A DNA stretch of 64,000 nucleotides from Streptococcus oralis (GCF_021497885.1 NZ_CP046523.1:911501-975500); one strand, 5' to 3'; numbered from the stretch's first letter, positions 10,107 to 19,889 are shown. Program-made: numbers and translations. Notes: a model not told the origin generated them from the sequence alone.

Positions 10107-10815
10107 TCATAACCACCCGTCTAACGGGTGGTTTGTACCAGGGCTATAAGCCCAAATTACCAGCCAGCGCCTAAAGACGCTGTCTTTCACGTTGTTCAAG
10201 CCTCATTGCTCTTGACTCGTCACTTGCCTCTTAAAGAGGCCTTGGTACTACTTACCACTATCCCTAAAGGATCCTCATACTCTTTTACACTTAATTTATC
10301 TAGTGCTATATCATGTTTTTCCTGTTCTTGGATATATTTCTTAATTGTGGCTTCATTGAGCCCTACTGTGCTCACATAATAACCTTCTGACCAGAAATGC
10401 CGATTCTCAAACTTGTACTTGAGGTTGGCGTGTTTGTCAAACATCATGAGTGCACTTTTACCTTTTAAATACCCCATGAAACTTGAAACACTTATCCTCG
10501 GTGGAATACTGACTAACATATGTACATGGTCTGGCATTAAATGACCTTCGATAATCTCAACACCTTTATAACTACATAAGCGATGAAATATTTCTCCCAA
10601 ACTACTTCGATATTGATTATAGATGATTTTTCGTCTATACTTAGGGGTGAACACAATGTGATATTTACACATCCACTTTATGTGTGATAAACTATGTGCC
10701 TTTTGTGCCATATTTTTCTCCTCTCGCTTTACAATTGGCTTGAACACCTTTATTGTATTGCGTTTGGAGTTTTTTTGGTATAACCTTCGATGCGCACCCG
10801 CATAGCGGGTGGTTT
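10107..10815. mobile_element. IS200/IS605-family insertion sequence (transposase only)
   Basis: The element is about 0.7 kb. Its left end carries a perfect 9-bp hairpin, ACCACCCGT (10112-10120) with ACGGGTGGT (10124-10132). The right end carries CACCCGC (10795-10801) with GCGGGTG (10805-10811). Subterminal hairpins rather than inverted repeats, no target duplication and a single TnpA gene are what IS200 elements show. It sits between hemH and the mscL terminator. Exact ends are estimated. Confidence 0.78.
10220..10711 (-). CDS. tnpA: IS200-type transposase TnpA (Y1 HUH family)
   Basis: 163 residues, the usual size for TnpA, which cuts and joins single strands through a tyrosine. The HUH metal site is GHLMPDHVHMLV (HVH, residues about 64-69). 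The catalytic tyrosine is most likely in the C-terminal helix segment TIKKYIQEQEKHD. I chose MAQKAHSLSH at 10711, preceded by GAGGAG on the minus strand; the frame is open a little further upstream. No frameshift or missing residue is seen, so it may be active. Confidence 0.93.
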   Translation of the reverse strand: MAQKAHSLSHIKWMCKYHIVFTPKYRRKIIYNQYRSSLGEIFHRLCSYKGVEIIEGHLMPDHVHMLVSIPPRISVSSFMGYLKGKSALMMFDKHANLKYKFENRHFWSEGYYVSTVGLNEATIKKYIQEQEKHDIALDKLSVKEYEDPLGIVVSSTKASLRGK

Positions 10816-10862
10816 ATTTGTCTCGCACCTAACGGAGCGAGACGGACTGAAAGTCACATAAG

Positions 10863-10895
10863 AAAAAAGGATTTAGCATGAAGCTAGATCCTTTA
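10863..10895 (-). terminator. Terminator of mscL
   Basis: On the minus strand, AAAGGATCTAGCT pairs with GCTAAATCCTTT around a TCAT loop and is followed by a T-rich run, just after the mscL stop. Confidence 0.75.
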
Positions 10896-10901
10896 TTTGT
10901 C

Positions 10902-11288
10902 TTATTTTTTCTCAAGAAGAGCTTTGATTTCTTGAAGGACTTCAAGTTCAGTTGGAGCAGCAGGTGTATCCTCAGCTGGCTCTTCTTTCTTAGTAAGGTT
11001 TTGAGCTTTTTCAACAGCTTTGATAACGAAGAAAAGAACAGTACCAATCACTAAGAAGTTGATAACAGCACTCAAGAAGCTGCCATATCCAACGCCATTC
11101 CATGAAAGTTCAGCGATGCGTTCAACGTTCGCCGCTTTCAAAGCTGGGTTCAAGATAAGTGGAGTGATGATGTCATTTACAAGTGAAGTAACGATAGCAC
11201 CAAAAGCAGAGGCGATGATCACACCGACAGCGAGGTCAACGACATTGCCACGAAGCAAAAATTCTTTAAGATCTTTTAACATTTTCAT
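10902..11288 (-). CDS. mscL: Large-conductance mechanosensitive channel
   Basis: Membrane channel that opens under high turgor and releases solutes during osmotic downshock. The 128 residues have the family layout: N-terminal amphipathic helix (MLKDLKEFLLRGNV), first transmembrane helix VVDLAVGVIIASAFGAIVTSLV with the tight pore glycine/alanine pattern, a periplasmic loop, second helix FLSAVINFLVIGTVLFFVIKAV, and a C-terminal helical bundle segment. Starts at 11288 or 11282 (MLKDLK) are both possible; the family normally begins MLKDL. It has its own terminator. Confidence 0.96.
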   Translation of the reverse strand: MKMLKDLKEFLLRGNVVDLAVGVIIASAFGAIVTSLVNDIITPLILNPALKAANVERIAELSWNGVGYGSFLSAVINFLVIGTVLFFVIKAVEKAQNLTKKEEPAEDTPAAPTELEVLQEIKALLEKK

Positions 11289-11366
11289 AATTTCCTTTCA
11301 AAAACTAATCTTAATTGTACCTGAAATACCTAGATATTGCAACCTTAATGCTTAATGACATCCATT

Positions 11367-11798
11367 TCATTTATAAAAAACGTATACTTTACTAAAAATA
11401 TAGTTAAGAATGATAATCAAAACCTGCGCAATTAGCGTTTCGATGGCATTAACCTGATCTAGTTGATCGTTGACAAATTGCCCGATAATATCGGGATAAG
11501 ATGTAACAAAGATATAAGTTAAAAGAACGTCAAGACCAAGAGTAGAGAGACGAGCTAAGAAAAACTTAGCCAGGCGAGTCGGCCAATTTCTTCTCTCTTG
11601 TTTAAAGACAATTGTATCATTTGTGAGAAAGGCAAAGAGAATCCCGATAATATTAGCGAGGGCAGTTGCGAGGATTTCCTGGTGGCTGATATGGTAAATA
11701 ACCAAACGTGATACAATAGAAACCAGAGTAGTAGCACCACCAAAAAATAGGTAGGAGAGTATTTCGTTATCAAAGAAAGCTTTTATTAGTTTTTTCAT
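11367..11798 (-). CDS. GtrA-like membrane protein
   Basis: 143 residues with four hydrophobic segments, in the order seen in GtrA/DPMS flippase-like proteins: EILSYLFFGGATTLVSIVSRLVIY, EILATALANIIGILFAFLTNDTIVF, a third around LGLDVLLTYIFVTSY, and a last AQVLIIILNYIFSKVYVF. The family is thought to move or present polyprenyl-linked sugars for cell-envelope glycosylation. The specific substrate cannot be told from sequence. It is divergent from the queT riboswitch promoter. Confidence 0.85.
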   Translation of the reverse strand: MKKLIKAFFDNEILSYLFFGGATTLVSIVSRLVIYHISHQEILATALANIIGILFAFLTNDTIVFKQERRNWPTRLAKFFLARLSTLGLDVLLTYIFVTSYPDIIGQFVNDQLDQVNAIETLIAQVLIIILNYIFSKVYVFYK

Positions 11799-11859
11799 GA
11801 TTTTAGTATAGCATAAAACTGGCTAATGTGCTATACTAGTAAGGTTGATAACCTCAACC

Positions 11860-11918
11860 CTTGGTGCTTAGCTTCTTTCACCAAGCATATTTTACGCGGG
11901 AAACCGCTAAAGGAGAAA
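11860..11918 (+). ncRNA. preQ1 class-II riboswitch
   Basis: The segment from CTTGGTGCTTAGC through CACCAAG, then CGCGG...CCGC, ending AAAGGAGAA matches the preQ1-II aptamer almost base for base as I remember it. It is an H-type pseudoknot with an extra hairpin. The ribosome binding site AGGAG lies inside the aptamer, so preQ1 binding should hide it and stop translation. An extended -10 (TGCTATACT, ending 11837) lies just upstream, and a small hairpin GGTTG/CAACC precedes the aptamer. Confidence 0.95.
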
Positions 11919-11920
11919 AC

Positions 11921-12433
11921 ATGAAAAAATTAACTGTTCGCGACATGGCAGACATCGCTATTGTTGCTGCTATTTATGTGATTTTGACTATTACGCCACC
12001 AATCAATGTTCTTAGTTTTGGGGCGTATCAGTTCCGTATTTCAGAAATGTTGAATTTCTTGGCATTTTACAACCCCAAATACATCATCGGTGTGACAATT
12101 GGATGTATGATTGCTAATTTATTTAGTAGTTTTGGACTAATAGATGTCTTTGTTGGTGGAGGTTCTACCCTAGTTTTCCTTAGTCTAGGTGTATGGCTCT
12201 TTGCAAAATACAGCAAAGATTACCTCTTTAACGGATTGATTCGAAAAGACCATTTCTTCTTTTCAATCCTCTTCTCTATTTCAATGATTACTATTGCAGC
12301 TGAACTTCATATCGTTGCGGAAGCTCCGTTCTTCTTCACATGGTTCTCTACTGGAATTGGTGAGTTTGCATCACTTATCGTAGGTGCGATTCTGATCAAT
12401 AAACTGGGACAGCGAATCGACCTTACAAAATAA
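11921..12433 (+). CDS. queT: Queuosine-precursor (preQ1) ECF transporter S-component QueT
   Basis: Membrane substrate-binding (S) component, COG4708 family, of an energy-coupling-factor importer for a queuosine precursor. The 170 residues contain about five to six hydrophobic helices, starting with DIAIVAAIYVILTITPPINVLSF. An N-terminal MKKLTVRDMADIAIVAAIY and GAYQFRISEMLN are typical of the family. The reading frame extends upstream into the riboswitch; the ATG at 11921 is the only start with the aptamer ribosome binding site in front. The riboswitch itself supports the substrate. The shared EcfA/A'/T subunits are elsewhere. Confidence 0.94.
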   Translation: MKKLTVRDMADIAIVAAIYVILTITPPINVLSFGAYQFRISEMLNFLAFYNPKYIIGVTIGCMIANLFSSFGLIDVFVGGGSTLVFLSLGVWLFAKYSKDYLFNGLIRKDHFFFSILFSISMITIAAELHIVAEAPFFFTWFSTGIGEFASLIVGAILINKLGQRIDLTK

Positions 12434-12442
12434 GAAGTTTAT

Positions 12443-12473
12443 AAGCTAGATTCTTGCTAAATCTAGCTTTTTT
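12443..12473 (+). terminator. Terminator of queT
   Basis: AAGCTAGATT (12443-12452) pairs with AATCTAGCTT (12460-12469), followed by T-rich sequence. Confidence 0.85.
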
Positions 12474-12499
12474 CATTCCATAAAATTAAAAGAGAGCGC

Positions 12500-12528
12500 T
12501 TGACAAGAGCATAGAACTATAGTATACT
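12500..12528 (+). promoter_or_regulatory. tRNA-Thr promoter
   Basis: TTGACA at 12500-12505 and TATACT at 12523-12528 with a 17-base spacer, 11 bases before the tRNA. Confidence 0.8.
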
Positions 12529-12538
12529 TTTTAGGTAG

Positions 12539-12611
12539 GCTGATTTAGCTCAGTTGGCAGAGCGCATCCATGGTAAGGATGAGGTCGCCGGTTCAATCCC
12601 GGCAATTAGCA
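12539..12611 (+). tRNA. tRNA-Thr (anticodon GGU)
   Basis: Complete cloverleaf: acceptor GCTGATT/AATTAGC, D arm GCTC...GAGC, anticodon stem CATCC/GGATG with loop ATGGTAA giving anticodon GGT (reads ACC/ACU), and T arm GCCGG-TTCAATC-CCGGC. CCA is not encoded. It is a single tRNA with its own promoter and a terminator at 12627-12651. Confidence 0.97.
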
Positions 12612-12626
12612 TGATAGAAACGAAAT

Positions 12627-12651
12627 AACCTTGGGAGACCAAGGTTTTTCT
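12627..12651 (+). terminator. Terminator after tRNA-Thr
   Basis: AACCTTGG (12627-12634), loop GAGA, CCAAGGTT (12639-12646), then a T run. Confidence 0.85.
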
Positions 12652-12723
12652 TGTGCCACAAGGAGAATAAACTCAAAGAGTTTTGTTTGTTGACAAAAGT
12701 GCTTTTCTTTAGTAGAATGGTAG

Positions 12724-12866
12724 GTGCGATGAGTCGATAGGTAGTCTTCGGACTACTATTGAGCATAAGGAGGTCATAACGCAGGAGCGGACCTTGATGA
12801 GTTGTGTGAACCTGCTCATCACATGAAGATGCCTCTTAGTCCCTGGTCAATGACTAGGGATTTTTA
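12724..12866 (+). ncRNA. asd RNA (streptococcal structured RNA upstream of asd)
   Basis: About 143 bases of structured RNA with its own strong promoter (TTGACA 12690-12695, 17-base spacer, TAGAAT 12713-12718) and its own terminator (TCCCTGGTCA with TGACTAGGGA, then T5, 12838-12866). Inner hairpins include GGTAGTC-TTCG-GACTACT and AGGTC...GACCT. Position and composition fit the asd RNA motif described in lactic acid bacteria, which in S. pyogenes is made as a discrete small RNA. Function is unknown. Because it ends in a terminator and asd has a further TATAAT at 12918-12923, it may be an independent RNA or an attenuator. Confidence 0.85.
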
Positions 12867-12968
12867 GTTTTCAGAAAATATAACCCAAAAATGCTTTTCA
12901 ATTTTTAGAAAAAGTAGTATAATACTTCTATTATAGAAATTTTTAGAAAATTCCGAAAGAGGTTATTT

Positions 12969-14045
12969 ATGGGATATACAGTTGCTGTAGTCGGCGCGAC
13001 AGGTGCTGTCGGAGCTCAGATGATAAAAATGTTGGAAGAATCAACACTTCCAATCGATAAAATTCGTTACCTTGCTTCTGCACGTTCAGCAGGCAAGACT
13101 TTGAAATTTAAAGACCAAGATATTACGATTGAAGAAACGACTGAGACCGCTTTTGAGGGTGTTGATATTGCACTCTTCTCAGCAGGTGGTTCGACATCAG
13201 CTAAGTATGCACCATACGCAGTTCAAGCTGGAGCGGTAGTAGTAGATAACACATCTTATTTCCGTCAAAATCCAGATGTACCATTGGTTGTTCCAGAAGT
13301 CAATGCTCACGCACTTGATGCCCACAACGGGATTATTGCTTGCCCTAACTGTTCAACAATCCAAATGATGGTGGCTCTTGAGCCTGTTCGTCAAAAATGG
13401 GGCTTGGACCGTATCATCGTTTCAACATACCAAGCAGTCTCTGGTGCTGGTATGGGAGCGATCCTTGAAACACAACGTGAACTTCGTGAAGTCTTGAATG
13501 ACGGTGTGAACCCACGTGATTTGCATGCGGAAATCTTGCCTTCAGGTGGTGATAAGAAACACTATCCTATTGCCTTTAACGCTCTTCCGCAAATCGATGT
13601 CTTCACGGACAATGATTACACTTACGAAGAGATGAAGATGACCAAGGAAACGAAGAAAATCATGGAAGATGATAGCATTGCAGTGTCTGCAACATGTGTT
13701 CGTATTCCAGTCTTGTCAGCTCACTCTGAGTCAGTTTATATCGAAACAAAAGAAGTGGCCCCAATCGAAGAAGTGAAAGCAGCTATCGCAGCCTTCCCAG
13801 GTGCAGTTCTTGAAGATGATGTAGCTCATCAAATCTATCCGCAAGCTATCAACGCTGTTGGTTCACGTGATACTTTTGTTGGTCGTATCCGTAAAGACTT
13901 GGATGCTGAAAAAGGAATCCATATGTGGGTTGTTTCAGATAACCTTCTCAAAGGCGCTGCATGGAACTCAGTACAGATCGCAGAAACGCTTCACGAACGT
14001 GGATTGGTTCGTCCAACAGCTGAGTTGAAATTTGAATTAAAATAG
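12969..14045 (+). CDS. asd: Aspartate-semialdehyde dehydrogenase
   Basis: Reduces aspartyl phosphate to aspartate semialdehyde with NADPH, the branch point to lysine/diaminopimelate, threonine and methionine. The 358 residues begin with the nucleotide-binding [14 protein letters not shown]. The catalytic cysteine lies in CPNCSTIQM near residue 128, and substrate residues are in [19 protein letters not shown] at 12918-12923 lies upstream, and GAAAGAGG precedes the ATG. A hairpin then dapA follow. Confidence 0.97.
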   Translation: MGYTVAVVGATGAVGAQMIKMLEESTLPIDKIRYLASARSAGKTLKFKDQDITIEETTETAFEGVDIALFSAGGSTSAKYAPYAVQAGAVVVDNTSYFRQNPDVPLVVPEVNAHALDAHNGIIACPNCSTIQMMVALEPVRQKWGLDRIIVSTYQAVSGAGMGAILETQRELREVLNDGVNPRDLHAEILPSGGDKKHYPIAFNALPQIDVFTDNDYTYEEMKMTKETKKIMEDDSIAVSATCVRIPVLSAHSESVYIETKEVAPIEEVKAAIAAFPGAVLEDDVAHQIYPQAINAVGSRDTFVGRIRKDLDAEKGIHMWVVSDNLLKGAAWNSVQIAETLHERGLVRPTAELKFELK

Positions 14046-14056
14046 TCATATCGTTT

Positions 14057-14077
14057 AGGAGTTCAGATGAACTCCTT
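14057..14077 (+). terminator. Intercistronic hairpin between asd and dapA
   Basis: AGGAGTTCA, GA loop and TGAACTCCT form a perfect 9-bp stem, but only a poor T run (TCTTTG) follows. It may be a weak terminator or an mRNA processing or stability element that lowers dapA expression relative to asd. Confidence 0.5.
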
Positions 14078-14100
14078 CTTTGAAATAGAGAGGTGTTTTC

Positions 14101-15036
14101 ATGTCTTATCAAGATTTAAAAGAGTGTAAAATCATCACAGCCTTTATTACCCCTTTCCATGAGGATGGTTCCATCAACTTTGATGCTATTCCAGCCTTGA
14201 TTGAGCATTTATTGGCCCATCATACAGATGGAATTCTTCTAGCTGGAACGACTGCTGAGAGTCCAACTTTAACCCACGATGAGGAGTTGGAACTCTTTGC
14301 GGCTGTACAAAAGATTGTTAATGGACGTGTTCCTTTGATTGCGGGTGTAGGTACCAATGATACGCGTGACTCGATTGAGTTTGTCAAAGAAGTAGTAGAA
14401 TTTGGTGGTTTTGCTGCTGGTCTTGCTATCGTACCGTACTACAACAAACCTTCTCAAGAAGGGATGTACCAGCACTTTAAAGCAATTGCAGATGCTTCTG
14501 ACTTACCAATTATTATCTATAACATTCCAGGGCGTGTAGTTGTCGAATTAACTCCAGAAACCATGCTTCGTTTGGCTGAGCATCCAAATATCATCGGTGT
14601 TAAAGAATGTACCAGCTTGGCCAATATGGCTTATTTGATTGAGCACAAGCCAGAAGAGTTCTTGATTTATACAGGTGAAGATGGGGATGCCTTCCATGCC
14701 ATGAATCTTGGTGCAGATGGGGTTATTTCTGTTGCTTCTCATACAAACGGGGATGAGATGCACGAGATGTTCACTGCAATTGCAGAAAGCGATATGAAGA
14801 AAGCAGCAGCTATTCAACGTAAATTCATTCCTAAGGTCAATGCCCTCTTCTCTTATCCAAGCCCTGCACCTGTCAAGGCCGTTTTGAATTACATGGGATT
14901 TGAAGCTGGACCAACTCGATTACCTCTAGTTCCAGCACCAGAAGAAGATGCCAAACGCATTATCAAGGTTGTTGTAGATGGTGACTACGAAGCAACTAAG
15001 GAAACCGTAACAGGCGTCCTTAGACCAGATTACTAA
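14101..15036 (+). CDS. dapA: 4-hydroxy-tetrahydrodipicolinate synthase
   Basis: Condenses pyruvate with aspartate semialdehyde, the first committed step to diaminopimelate and lysine, needed for the peptidoglycan stem peptide. The 311 residues form the class I aldolase TIM barrel. The substrate-site GTTAESPTL lies near residue 50, the tyrosine is in [10 protein letters not shown], and the Schiff-base lysine is in IIGVKECTS near residue 167. It follows asd, which supplies its substrate, with AGAGAGGTG upstream of the ATG. Confidence 0.97.
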   Translation: MSYQDLKECKIITAFITPFHEDGSINFDAIPALIEHLLAHHTDGILLAGTTAESPTLTHDEELELFAAVQKIVNGRVPLIAGVGTNDTRDSIEFVKEVVEFGGFAAGLAIVPYYNKPSQEGMYQHFKAIADASDLPIIIYNIPGRVVVELTPETMLRLAEHPNIIGVKECTSLANMAYLIEHKPEEFLIYTGEDGDAFHAMNLGADGVISVASHTNGDEMHEMFTAIAESDMKKAAAIQRKFIPKVNALFSYPSPAPVKAVLNYMGFEAGPTRLPLVPAPEEDAKRIIKVVVDGDYEATKETVTGVLRPDY

Positions 15037-15046
15037 TAAAGACAAT

Positions 15047-15082
15047 AAAATCCATGACCGCAAGAACGATCATGGATTTTTC
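15047..15082. terminator. Bidirectional terminator between dapA and mnmE
   Basis: AAAATCCATGA (15047-15057) pairs with TCATGGATTTT (15070-15080), with A and T runs on both sides; it serves the converging genes. Confidence 0.85.
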
Positions 15083-16456
15083 TTATTTTCCTAAACAGAA
15101 TTGGCTAAAGAGTTGGGTGATGAGTTCATCAGGTGCGGCATCTCCAGTGATTTCACCGAGAATTTCCCAAGTACGGGTCAAGTCAACTTGCAGCAAATCA
15201 ACTGGCATCCCCAGTTCCAGACCTTGGTTAACAGCTTGTAGGCTTTCAACTGCTTTTTCAATCAAGGAAATATGACGGGCATTAGATAGGTAAGTAGCAT
15301 CTTGCTCGACCAAGCCAGCATTTTCAAAGAAGAGGTTGTTGATACGCTCTTCAATCTTATCAATGTTTTGATTTTTAAGAACTGAGATACGGATGACATC
15401 TTCAGGGAGTTCTGAAGTTTCAATCGCTTCAGGTAGGTCTGTTTTATTGAGTAGAATAATGCGATTAGTATTCTGGCTGATTTCTAAGAGTTGTCTGTCT
15501 TGTGCTGTTAGTGGTTCACTAGCATTTAATACAAGTAGTACCAAGTCAGCTTCTTTGAGGGCTTTTCTCGAACGCTCAACACCGATTTGTTCCACGATAT
15601 CATCTGTTTCTCGAATACCAGCTGTATCAATCAATTTGAGAGGAACCCCGTTAATGTTGACGTATTCTTCGATAACATCTCGTGTCGTACCAGCGATATC
15701 TGTTACAATAGCCTTGTCTTCACGAAGGAGATTGTTGAGAAGACTGGATTTCCCAACATTGGGACGGCCGATAATGGCAGTTGAAATTCCCTCACGAAGG
15801 ATTTTACCACGACGAGCTGTTCTAAGGAGATTGGTTAGCAATTGCTCAAACTCCATAGTCTTCTCACGGACAACAGCGGTAGTAGCTTCCTCAACATCGT
15901 CATACTCAGGGTAGTCGATATTGACCTCAACTTGGGCAAGTGTATTGAGGATTTCTTGGCGAGTATTATTAATGAGGTCAGAAAGAGAACCGTCCAATTG
16001 TTTGACTGCGATATTCATGGCCTTGTCTGTCTTAGCACGGATGATGTCCATCACCGCCTCAGCCTGTGTCAAATCCACACGACCGTTTAGAAAGGCGCGC
16101 TTGGTAAATTCACCAGGTTCTGCCAACCGAGCTCCTTCACGGATAGCTAGTTGGAGAATTTCATTGGTTACCGCAATCCCGCCGTGGGTGTTAATCTCGA
16201 TAATATCTTCACGAGTAAAGGTCTTTGGAGACTTCATAGCCCCAACCATAACCTCATCCATAACTTTACCAGTTTGAGGGTCAACGATGTGACCATAGTT
16301 CAGCGTGTGGCTTGCAACCTTGCTCAAGTCTTTGCCTTTGAAAATCTTTTGCGCAATCGCAAAACTGTCAGTTCCACTCAGGCGGACAATACCAATGGCT
16401 CCTTCACCTAGTGGAGTAGAGATAGCAGCGATGGTATCAAATTCACGTGTAATCAT
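15083..16456 (-). CDS. mnmE: tRNA modification GTPase MnmE
   Basis: With MnmG it makes the 5-carboxymethylaminomethyl group on uridine 34 of certain tRNAs. The 457 residues show an N-terminal folate-binding domain ([15 protein letters not shown]), then a helical domain interrupted by a G domain. G1 is GRPNVGKSS near residue 228, followed by [16 protein letters not shown] and NKTDL. The C-terminal FCLGK holds the essential CxGK cysteine. I chose MITREF at 16456; the frame extends 18 codons further without a family match. Confidence 0.97.
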   Translation of the reverse strand: MITREFDTIAAISTPLGEGAIGIVRLSGTDSFAIAQKIFKGKDLSKVASHTLNYGHIVDPQTGKVMDEVMVGAMKSPKTFTREDIIEINTHGGIAVTNEILQLAIREGARLAEPGEFTKRAFLNGRVDLTQAEAVMDIIRAKTDKAMNIAVKQLDGSLSDLINNTRQEILNTLAQVEVNIDYPEYDDVEEATTAVVREKTMEFEQLLTNLLRTARRGKILREGISTAIIGRPNVGKSSLLNNLLREDKAIVTDIAGTTRDVIEEYVNINGVPLKLIDTAGIRETDDIVEQIGVERSRKALKEADLVLLVLNASEPLTAQDRQLLEISQNTNRIILLNKTDLPEAIETSELPEDVIRISVLKNQNIDKIEERINNLFFENAGLVEQDATYLSNARHISLIEKAVESLQAVNQGLELGMPVDLLQVDLTRTWEILGEITGDAAPDELITQLFSQFCLGK

Positions 16457-16559
16457 ACTAATTCCTTTTGTATTTCTTTTCTTAGGATATGTATCCAAGC
16501 ATCTCTTCAAATTGTAACAAAATTAGACTATTTCTTCAATGGATGCTACTTGGAGATTG

Positions 16560-16588
16560 AAAAAGCCTAAGCAATTCTGCTTAAGCTA
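16560..16588 (-). terminator. Terminator of the tautomerase gene
   Basis: On the minus strand, CTTAAGCA and TGCTTAGG flank a GAAT loop and run into a short T stretch. Confidence 0.6.
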
Positions 16589-16590
16589 GA

Positions 16591-16773
16591 TTATTTGGTG
16601 CGCATTTCCCCTTGAGGGAAGTAGGTTCCTTCTGGCATGTCGTTGATGATGACATGAACGGCTGATTGAGGTGCTCCAGTGTTACGGACAACAGCTTCCG
16701 TTACTTCCTTAGCAAGAGCTTTCTTTTGCTCGAGCGTGCGTCCTTCAAATAAATCGATGCGTACAAATGGCAT
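16591..16773 (-). CDS. 4-oxalocrotonate tautomerase family protein
   Basis: 60-residue tautomerase. The mature protein starts MPFVRIDLFEGRT, so removal of Met exposes the catalytic Pro1. An arginine (EGRT) and the NTGAPQSAVHVIINDMP segment fit the DmpI/XylH fold. I chose 16773 so that Pro follows the start; the frame extends five codons upstream. The physiological substrate in streptococci is not known. Confidence 0.9.
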   Translation of the reverse strand: MPFVRIDLFEGRTLEQKKALAKEVTEAVVRNTGAPQSAVHVIINDMPEGTYFPQGEMRTK

Positions 16774-16895
16774 AATAGCTTCCTCCACTAGTTTTTGATT
16801 TCTTCTATTTTACCACATTTTGCCGTTTAAAGCTTCAGAAAATTATGATATACTAGAATGTAGCAAAAATTTAGAAATGGACGTGAAATAGAAGC

Positions 16896-17495
16896 ATGGC
16901 ACAGTTGTATTATCGTTATGGGACCATGAACTCTGGTAAGACGATTGAGATTCTCAAGGTGGCCTATAACTACGAGGAGCAAGGAAAGGGAGTTGTGATT
17001 ATGACTTCTGCTCTAGATACGCGTGACGGTGTTGGCTATGTGTCGAGTCGAATCGGCATGAAACGCCCAGCCATTGCGATTGAGGAAACGACAGATATCT
17101 TTGGTTATATTCGAGACTTACCTGAGAAACCATACTGTGTGCTAGTCGATGAGGCTCAATTTCTCAAGCGTCACCATGTTTACGACCTAGCTCGTGTTGT
17201 GGACGAGCTAGACATACCTGTCATGGCTTTTGGTTTGAAGAATGACTTTCGCAATGAACTATTCGAAGGTTCCAAATATCTATTGCTCTTAGCAGACAAG
17301 ATTGAAGAAATCAAGACCATCTGTCAGTACTGTAAGAAAAAGGCGACTATGGTGTTGCGTACGCATGATGGTGTGCCAGTCTATGATGGCGAACAAATTC
17401 AAATTGGTGGTAATGAAACCTATATCTCGGTTTGCCGTAAACATTATTTTGCGCCAATGATAACATCTAACAAGGAGCACAACTATGACAATTGA
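16896..17495 (+). CDS. tdk: Thymidine kinase
   Basis: Type II thymidine kinase of the salvage pathway, which phosphorylates thymidine with ATP. In its 199 residues, the P-loop GTMNSGKT lies at residues 9-16, VDEAQFL (Walker B) near 87, and a zinc site is made by CQYCKKKA and the late CRKHYF. GGNETY is the substrate lasso. The gene starts a compact run of translation and salvage genes and overlaps the next gene by 11 bases. Confidence 0.97.
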   Translation: MAQLYYRYGTMNSGKTIEILKVAYNYEEQGKGVVIMTSALDTRDGVGYVSSRIGMKRPAIAIEETTDIFGYIRDLPEKPYCVLVDEAQFLKRHHVYDLARVVDELDIPVMAFGLKNDFRNELFEGSKYLLLLADKIEEIKTICQYCKKKATMVLRTHDGVPVYDGEQIQIGGNETYISVCRKHYFAPMITSNKEHNYDN

Positions 17496-17964
17496 ACTAA
17501 GAGATGTTACAATGGAAAATTATTTTGATGTTTTGAATTTGGATGTCAAGGAATATCAAAAACAATTCATTGCAACCAACGCAATTAGTTTAGCTGAAGC
17601 ATATGTCTACACTAAAAATGGAGATTTTGTAGCTCCATTGGCAGTTTATGATAATGATGCAATTATAGGTTTTGTGATGATAGCTTATGATAAAAAGATT
17701 GGAATTAGTAGTGGAAATTATTTACTATTTCGTTTTATGATTGATAAGAATTTTCAAAATCAAAGATATTTTAAACCAATTATGGATAAAGTGCTGGACT
17801 ATGTTCGGACAGCGCCAGCAGGTTTAGGCAATAAACTTTGGTTGTCTTATGAACCAGAAAATGAACATGCAAGATCTTGTTACCTCAGTTATGGATTTAA
17901 AGAAACTGGGGAAATATTTGAGAACGAAGTAGTAGCAATCTATGATTTAACAATTGAGAAATAA
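17485..17964 (+). CDS. GNAT-family N-acetyltransferase
   Basis: 159 residues with the GNAT outline: a central [26 protein letters not shown] in place of the usual R/QxxGxG/A acetyl-CoA loop, and a C-terminal [18 protein letters not shown] motif typical of spermidine/diamine acetyltransferase-like members. The substrate cannot be named. It is lower in GC than its neighbours. It overlaps tdk and is followed 9 bases later by prfA. Confidence 0.85.
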   Translation: MTIELRDVTMENYFDVLNLDVKEYQKQFIATNAISLAEAYVYTKNGDFVAPLAVYDNDAIIGFVMIAYDKKIGISSGNYLLFRFMIDKNFQNQRYFKPIMDKVLDYVRTAPAGLGNKLWLSYEPENEHARSCYLSYGFKETGEIFENEVVAIYDLTIEK

Positions 17965-17973
17965 GGAGAAAAA

Positions 17974-19053
17974 ATGAACATCTATGATCAACTACAAGCT
18001 GTAGAAGACCGTTACGAAGAACTAGGAGAATTGCTGAGTGATCCTGATGTAGTATCAGACACGAAGCGTTTCATGGAGCTTTCAAAAGAAGAGGCTTCTA
18101 CTCGTGATACGGTAACAGCCTACCGTGAGTACAAACAAGTCCTTCAAAATATCGTTGATGCGGAAGAAATGATTAAGGAATCTGGCGGAGATGCGGACTT
18201 GGAAGAAATGGCCAAGCAAGAGCTCAAAGATGCCAAGGCTGAAAAAGAAGAATACGAAGAAAAATTAAAAATCTTGCTCCTTCCAAAGGATCCAAACGAT
18301 GATAAGAACATCATCCTTGAAATCCGTGGAGCGGCTGGTGGTGACGAAGCGGCACTTTTCGCCGGAGACCTTCTAGCTATGTACCAAAAGTATGCGGAAG
18401 CCCAAGGCTGGCGCTTTGAAGTCATGGAAGCTTCTATGAACGGTGTCGGTGGATTCAAAGAAGTGGTTGCCATGGTATCAGGTCAGTCTGTTTACTCTAA
18501 ACTCAAGTATGAATCAGGTGCCCACCGTGTCCAACGTGTCCCTGTGACAGAAAGCCAAGGCCGTGTACACACTTCGACAGCGACAGTCCTTGTCATGCCT
18601 GAAGTGGAAGAAGTAGAATACGATATTGATCCAAAAGACCTTCGTGTTGACATCTACCACGCATCTGGTGCTGGTGGTCAGAACGTCAATAAGGTTGCGA
18701 CTGCCGTGCGTATCGTTCACTTGCCAACCAATATCAAGGTTGAGATGCAGGAAGAACGTACTCAGCAGAAAAACCGTGAGAAAGCGATGAAAATCATCCG
18801 TGCGCGTGTTGCTGACCACTTTGCGCAGATTGCCCAAGATGAACAAGACGCTGAGCGTAAGTCAACTATTGGTACAGGTGACCGTTCAGAACGTATCCGT
18901 ACTTACAATTTCCCACAAAACCGTGTCACAGACCACCGTATCGGCTTGACCCTTCAAAAACTAGATACCATCTTGTCTGGTAAATTGGACGAAGTTGTAG
19001 ATGCCTTGGTACTCTATGACCAAACGCAAAAATTAGAAGAATTAAACAAATAA
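17974..19053 (+). CDS. prfA: Peptide chain release factor 1
   Basis: Releases the finished protein at UAA and UAG stops. Length, 359 residues, is normal. The codon-reading PxT tripeptide is in [11 protein letters not shown] near residue 185, and the catalytic GGQ is in [12 protein letters not shown] near residues 233-235. AAGGAG precedes the ATG. Its stop overlaps the start of prmC, whose product methylates the GGQ glutamine; the pair is nearly always linked. Confidence 0.98.
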   Translation: MNIYDQLQAVEDRYEELGELLSDPDVVSDTKRFMELSKEEASTRDTVTAYREYKQVLQNIVDAEEMIKESGGDADLEEMAKQELKDAKAEKEEYEEKLKILLLPKDPNDDKNIILEIRGAAGGDEAALFAGDLLAMYQKYAEAQGWRFEVMEASMNGVGGFKEVVAMVSGQSVYSKLKYESGAHRVQRVPVTESQGRVHTSTATVLVMPEVEEVEYDIDPKDLRVDIYHASGAGGQNVNKVATAVRIVHLPTNIKVEMQEERTQQKNREKAMKIIRARVADHFAQIAQDEQDAERKSTIGTGDRSERIRTYNFPQNRVTDHRIGLTLQKLDTILSGKLDEVVDALVLYDQTQKLEELNK

Positions 19054-19889
19054 TGAAATTAGCTCAATTGTTTTCAGATTTTGAAGAAGAGTTGATAAGA
19101 CAAGGAGAGGAAACAGAAAGCCTCTCTTTTGTCTATAGAAGTTTGAAAAATCTCTCTTTTACGGACTTCGTCTTTGCCCTTCAGCAAGAGGTAACAGAGG
19201 ACGAAAAACAATTTGTAGAAGAAATTTTCCAGCAATTAGCAGCTCACAAACCAGCTCAGTATATCATTGGTTACGCAGATTTTTATGGAATGCAGTTAAA
19301 AGTGGATGAGCGAGTTTTGATTCCTCGTCCTGAGACAGAGGAGTTGGTAGAACTTATCTTGGCAGAAAATCCTGAGACGAATCTTTCAGTACTTGATATC
19401 GGTACAGGTAGCGGGGCCATTGCTATTGCTTTAGCAAAAAATAGACCAGATTGGTCAGTTGCAGCAGCAGACATTTCTCAAGATGCTCTAGATTTGGCAT
19501 CTGAAAACGCTAAAGTTCAGAATCTACAGATATTTTTAAAAAAATCTGATTGTTTTACAGAAATTTCTGAAAAATATGATATAATTGTATCCAATCCACC
19601 CTATATCTCTCGTGAAGATGAGTCAGAGGTTGGTTTGAATGTTTTGCATTCAGAACCTCATCTAGCTCTCTTTGCAGATGAGGATGGTCTAGCTATTTAC
19701 CGCAGAATTGCGGAAGATGCAAAAGACTATCTCACAGATGGTGGTAAGATTTACCTTGAAATTGGATACAAGCAAGGTCAAAGTGTTCCTGCGCTCTTTA
19801 GGAAATATCTTCCTGAAAAACGAGTACGAACACTCAAGGACCAATTTGGTCAAGATAGGATGGTTGTAGTTGATGATGGACAGGATTAG
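19053..19889 (+). CDS. prmC: Release factor glutamine methyltransferase
   Basis: Methylates the glutamine of the release factor GGQ loop using S-adenosylmethionine. In the 278 residues, the SAM loop is VLDIGTGSGAIAIALA near residue 117 and the glutamine-binding NPPY motif is in IVSNPPYIS near 180. The N-terminal helical domain contacts the release factor. The start overlaps the prfA stop, implying translational coupling. Confidence 0.97.
   Translation: MKLAQLFSDFEEELIRQGEETESLSFVYRSLKNLSFTDFVFALQQEVTEDEKQFVEEIFQQLAAHKPAQYIIGYADFYGMQLKVDERVLIPRPETEELVELILAENPETNLSVLDIGTGSGAIAIALAKNRPDWSVAAADISQDALDLASENAKVQNLQIFLKKSDCFTEISEKYDIIVSNPPYISREDESEVGLNVLHSEPHLALFADEDGLAIYRRIAEDAKDYLTDGGKIYLEIGYKQGQSVPALFRKYLPEKRVRTLKDQFGQDRMVVVDDGQD

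Noticed and set aside
10128..10379. 83-codon plus-strand open frame over the IS200 transposase
   Set aside because: Antisense to TnpA, starts in the end hairpin, no ribosome binding site.
10821..10842. TCTCGC...GCGAGA hairpin right of the IS200 element considered as the element's true end
   Set aside because: The CACCCGC/GCGGGTG hairpin just before it matches the left-end hairpin better, so I placed the end near 10,815, though this is not certain.
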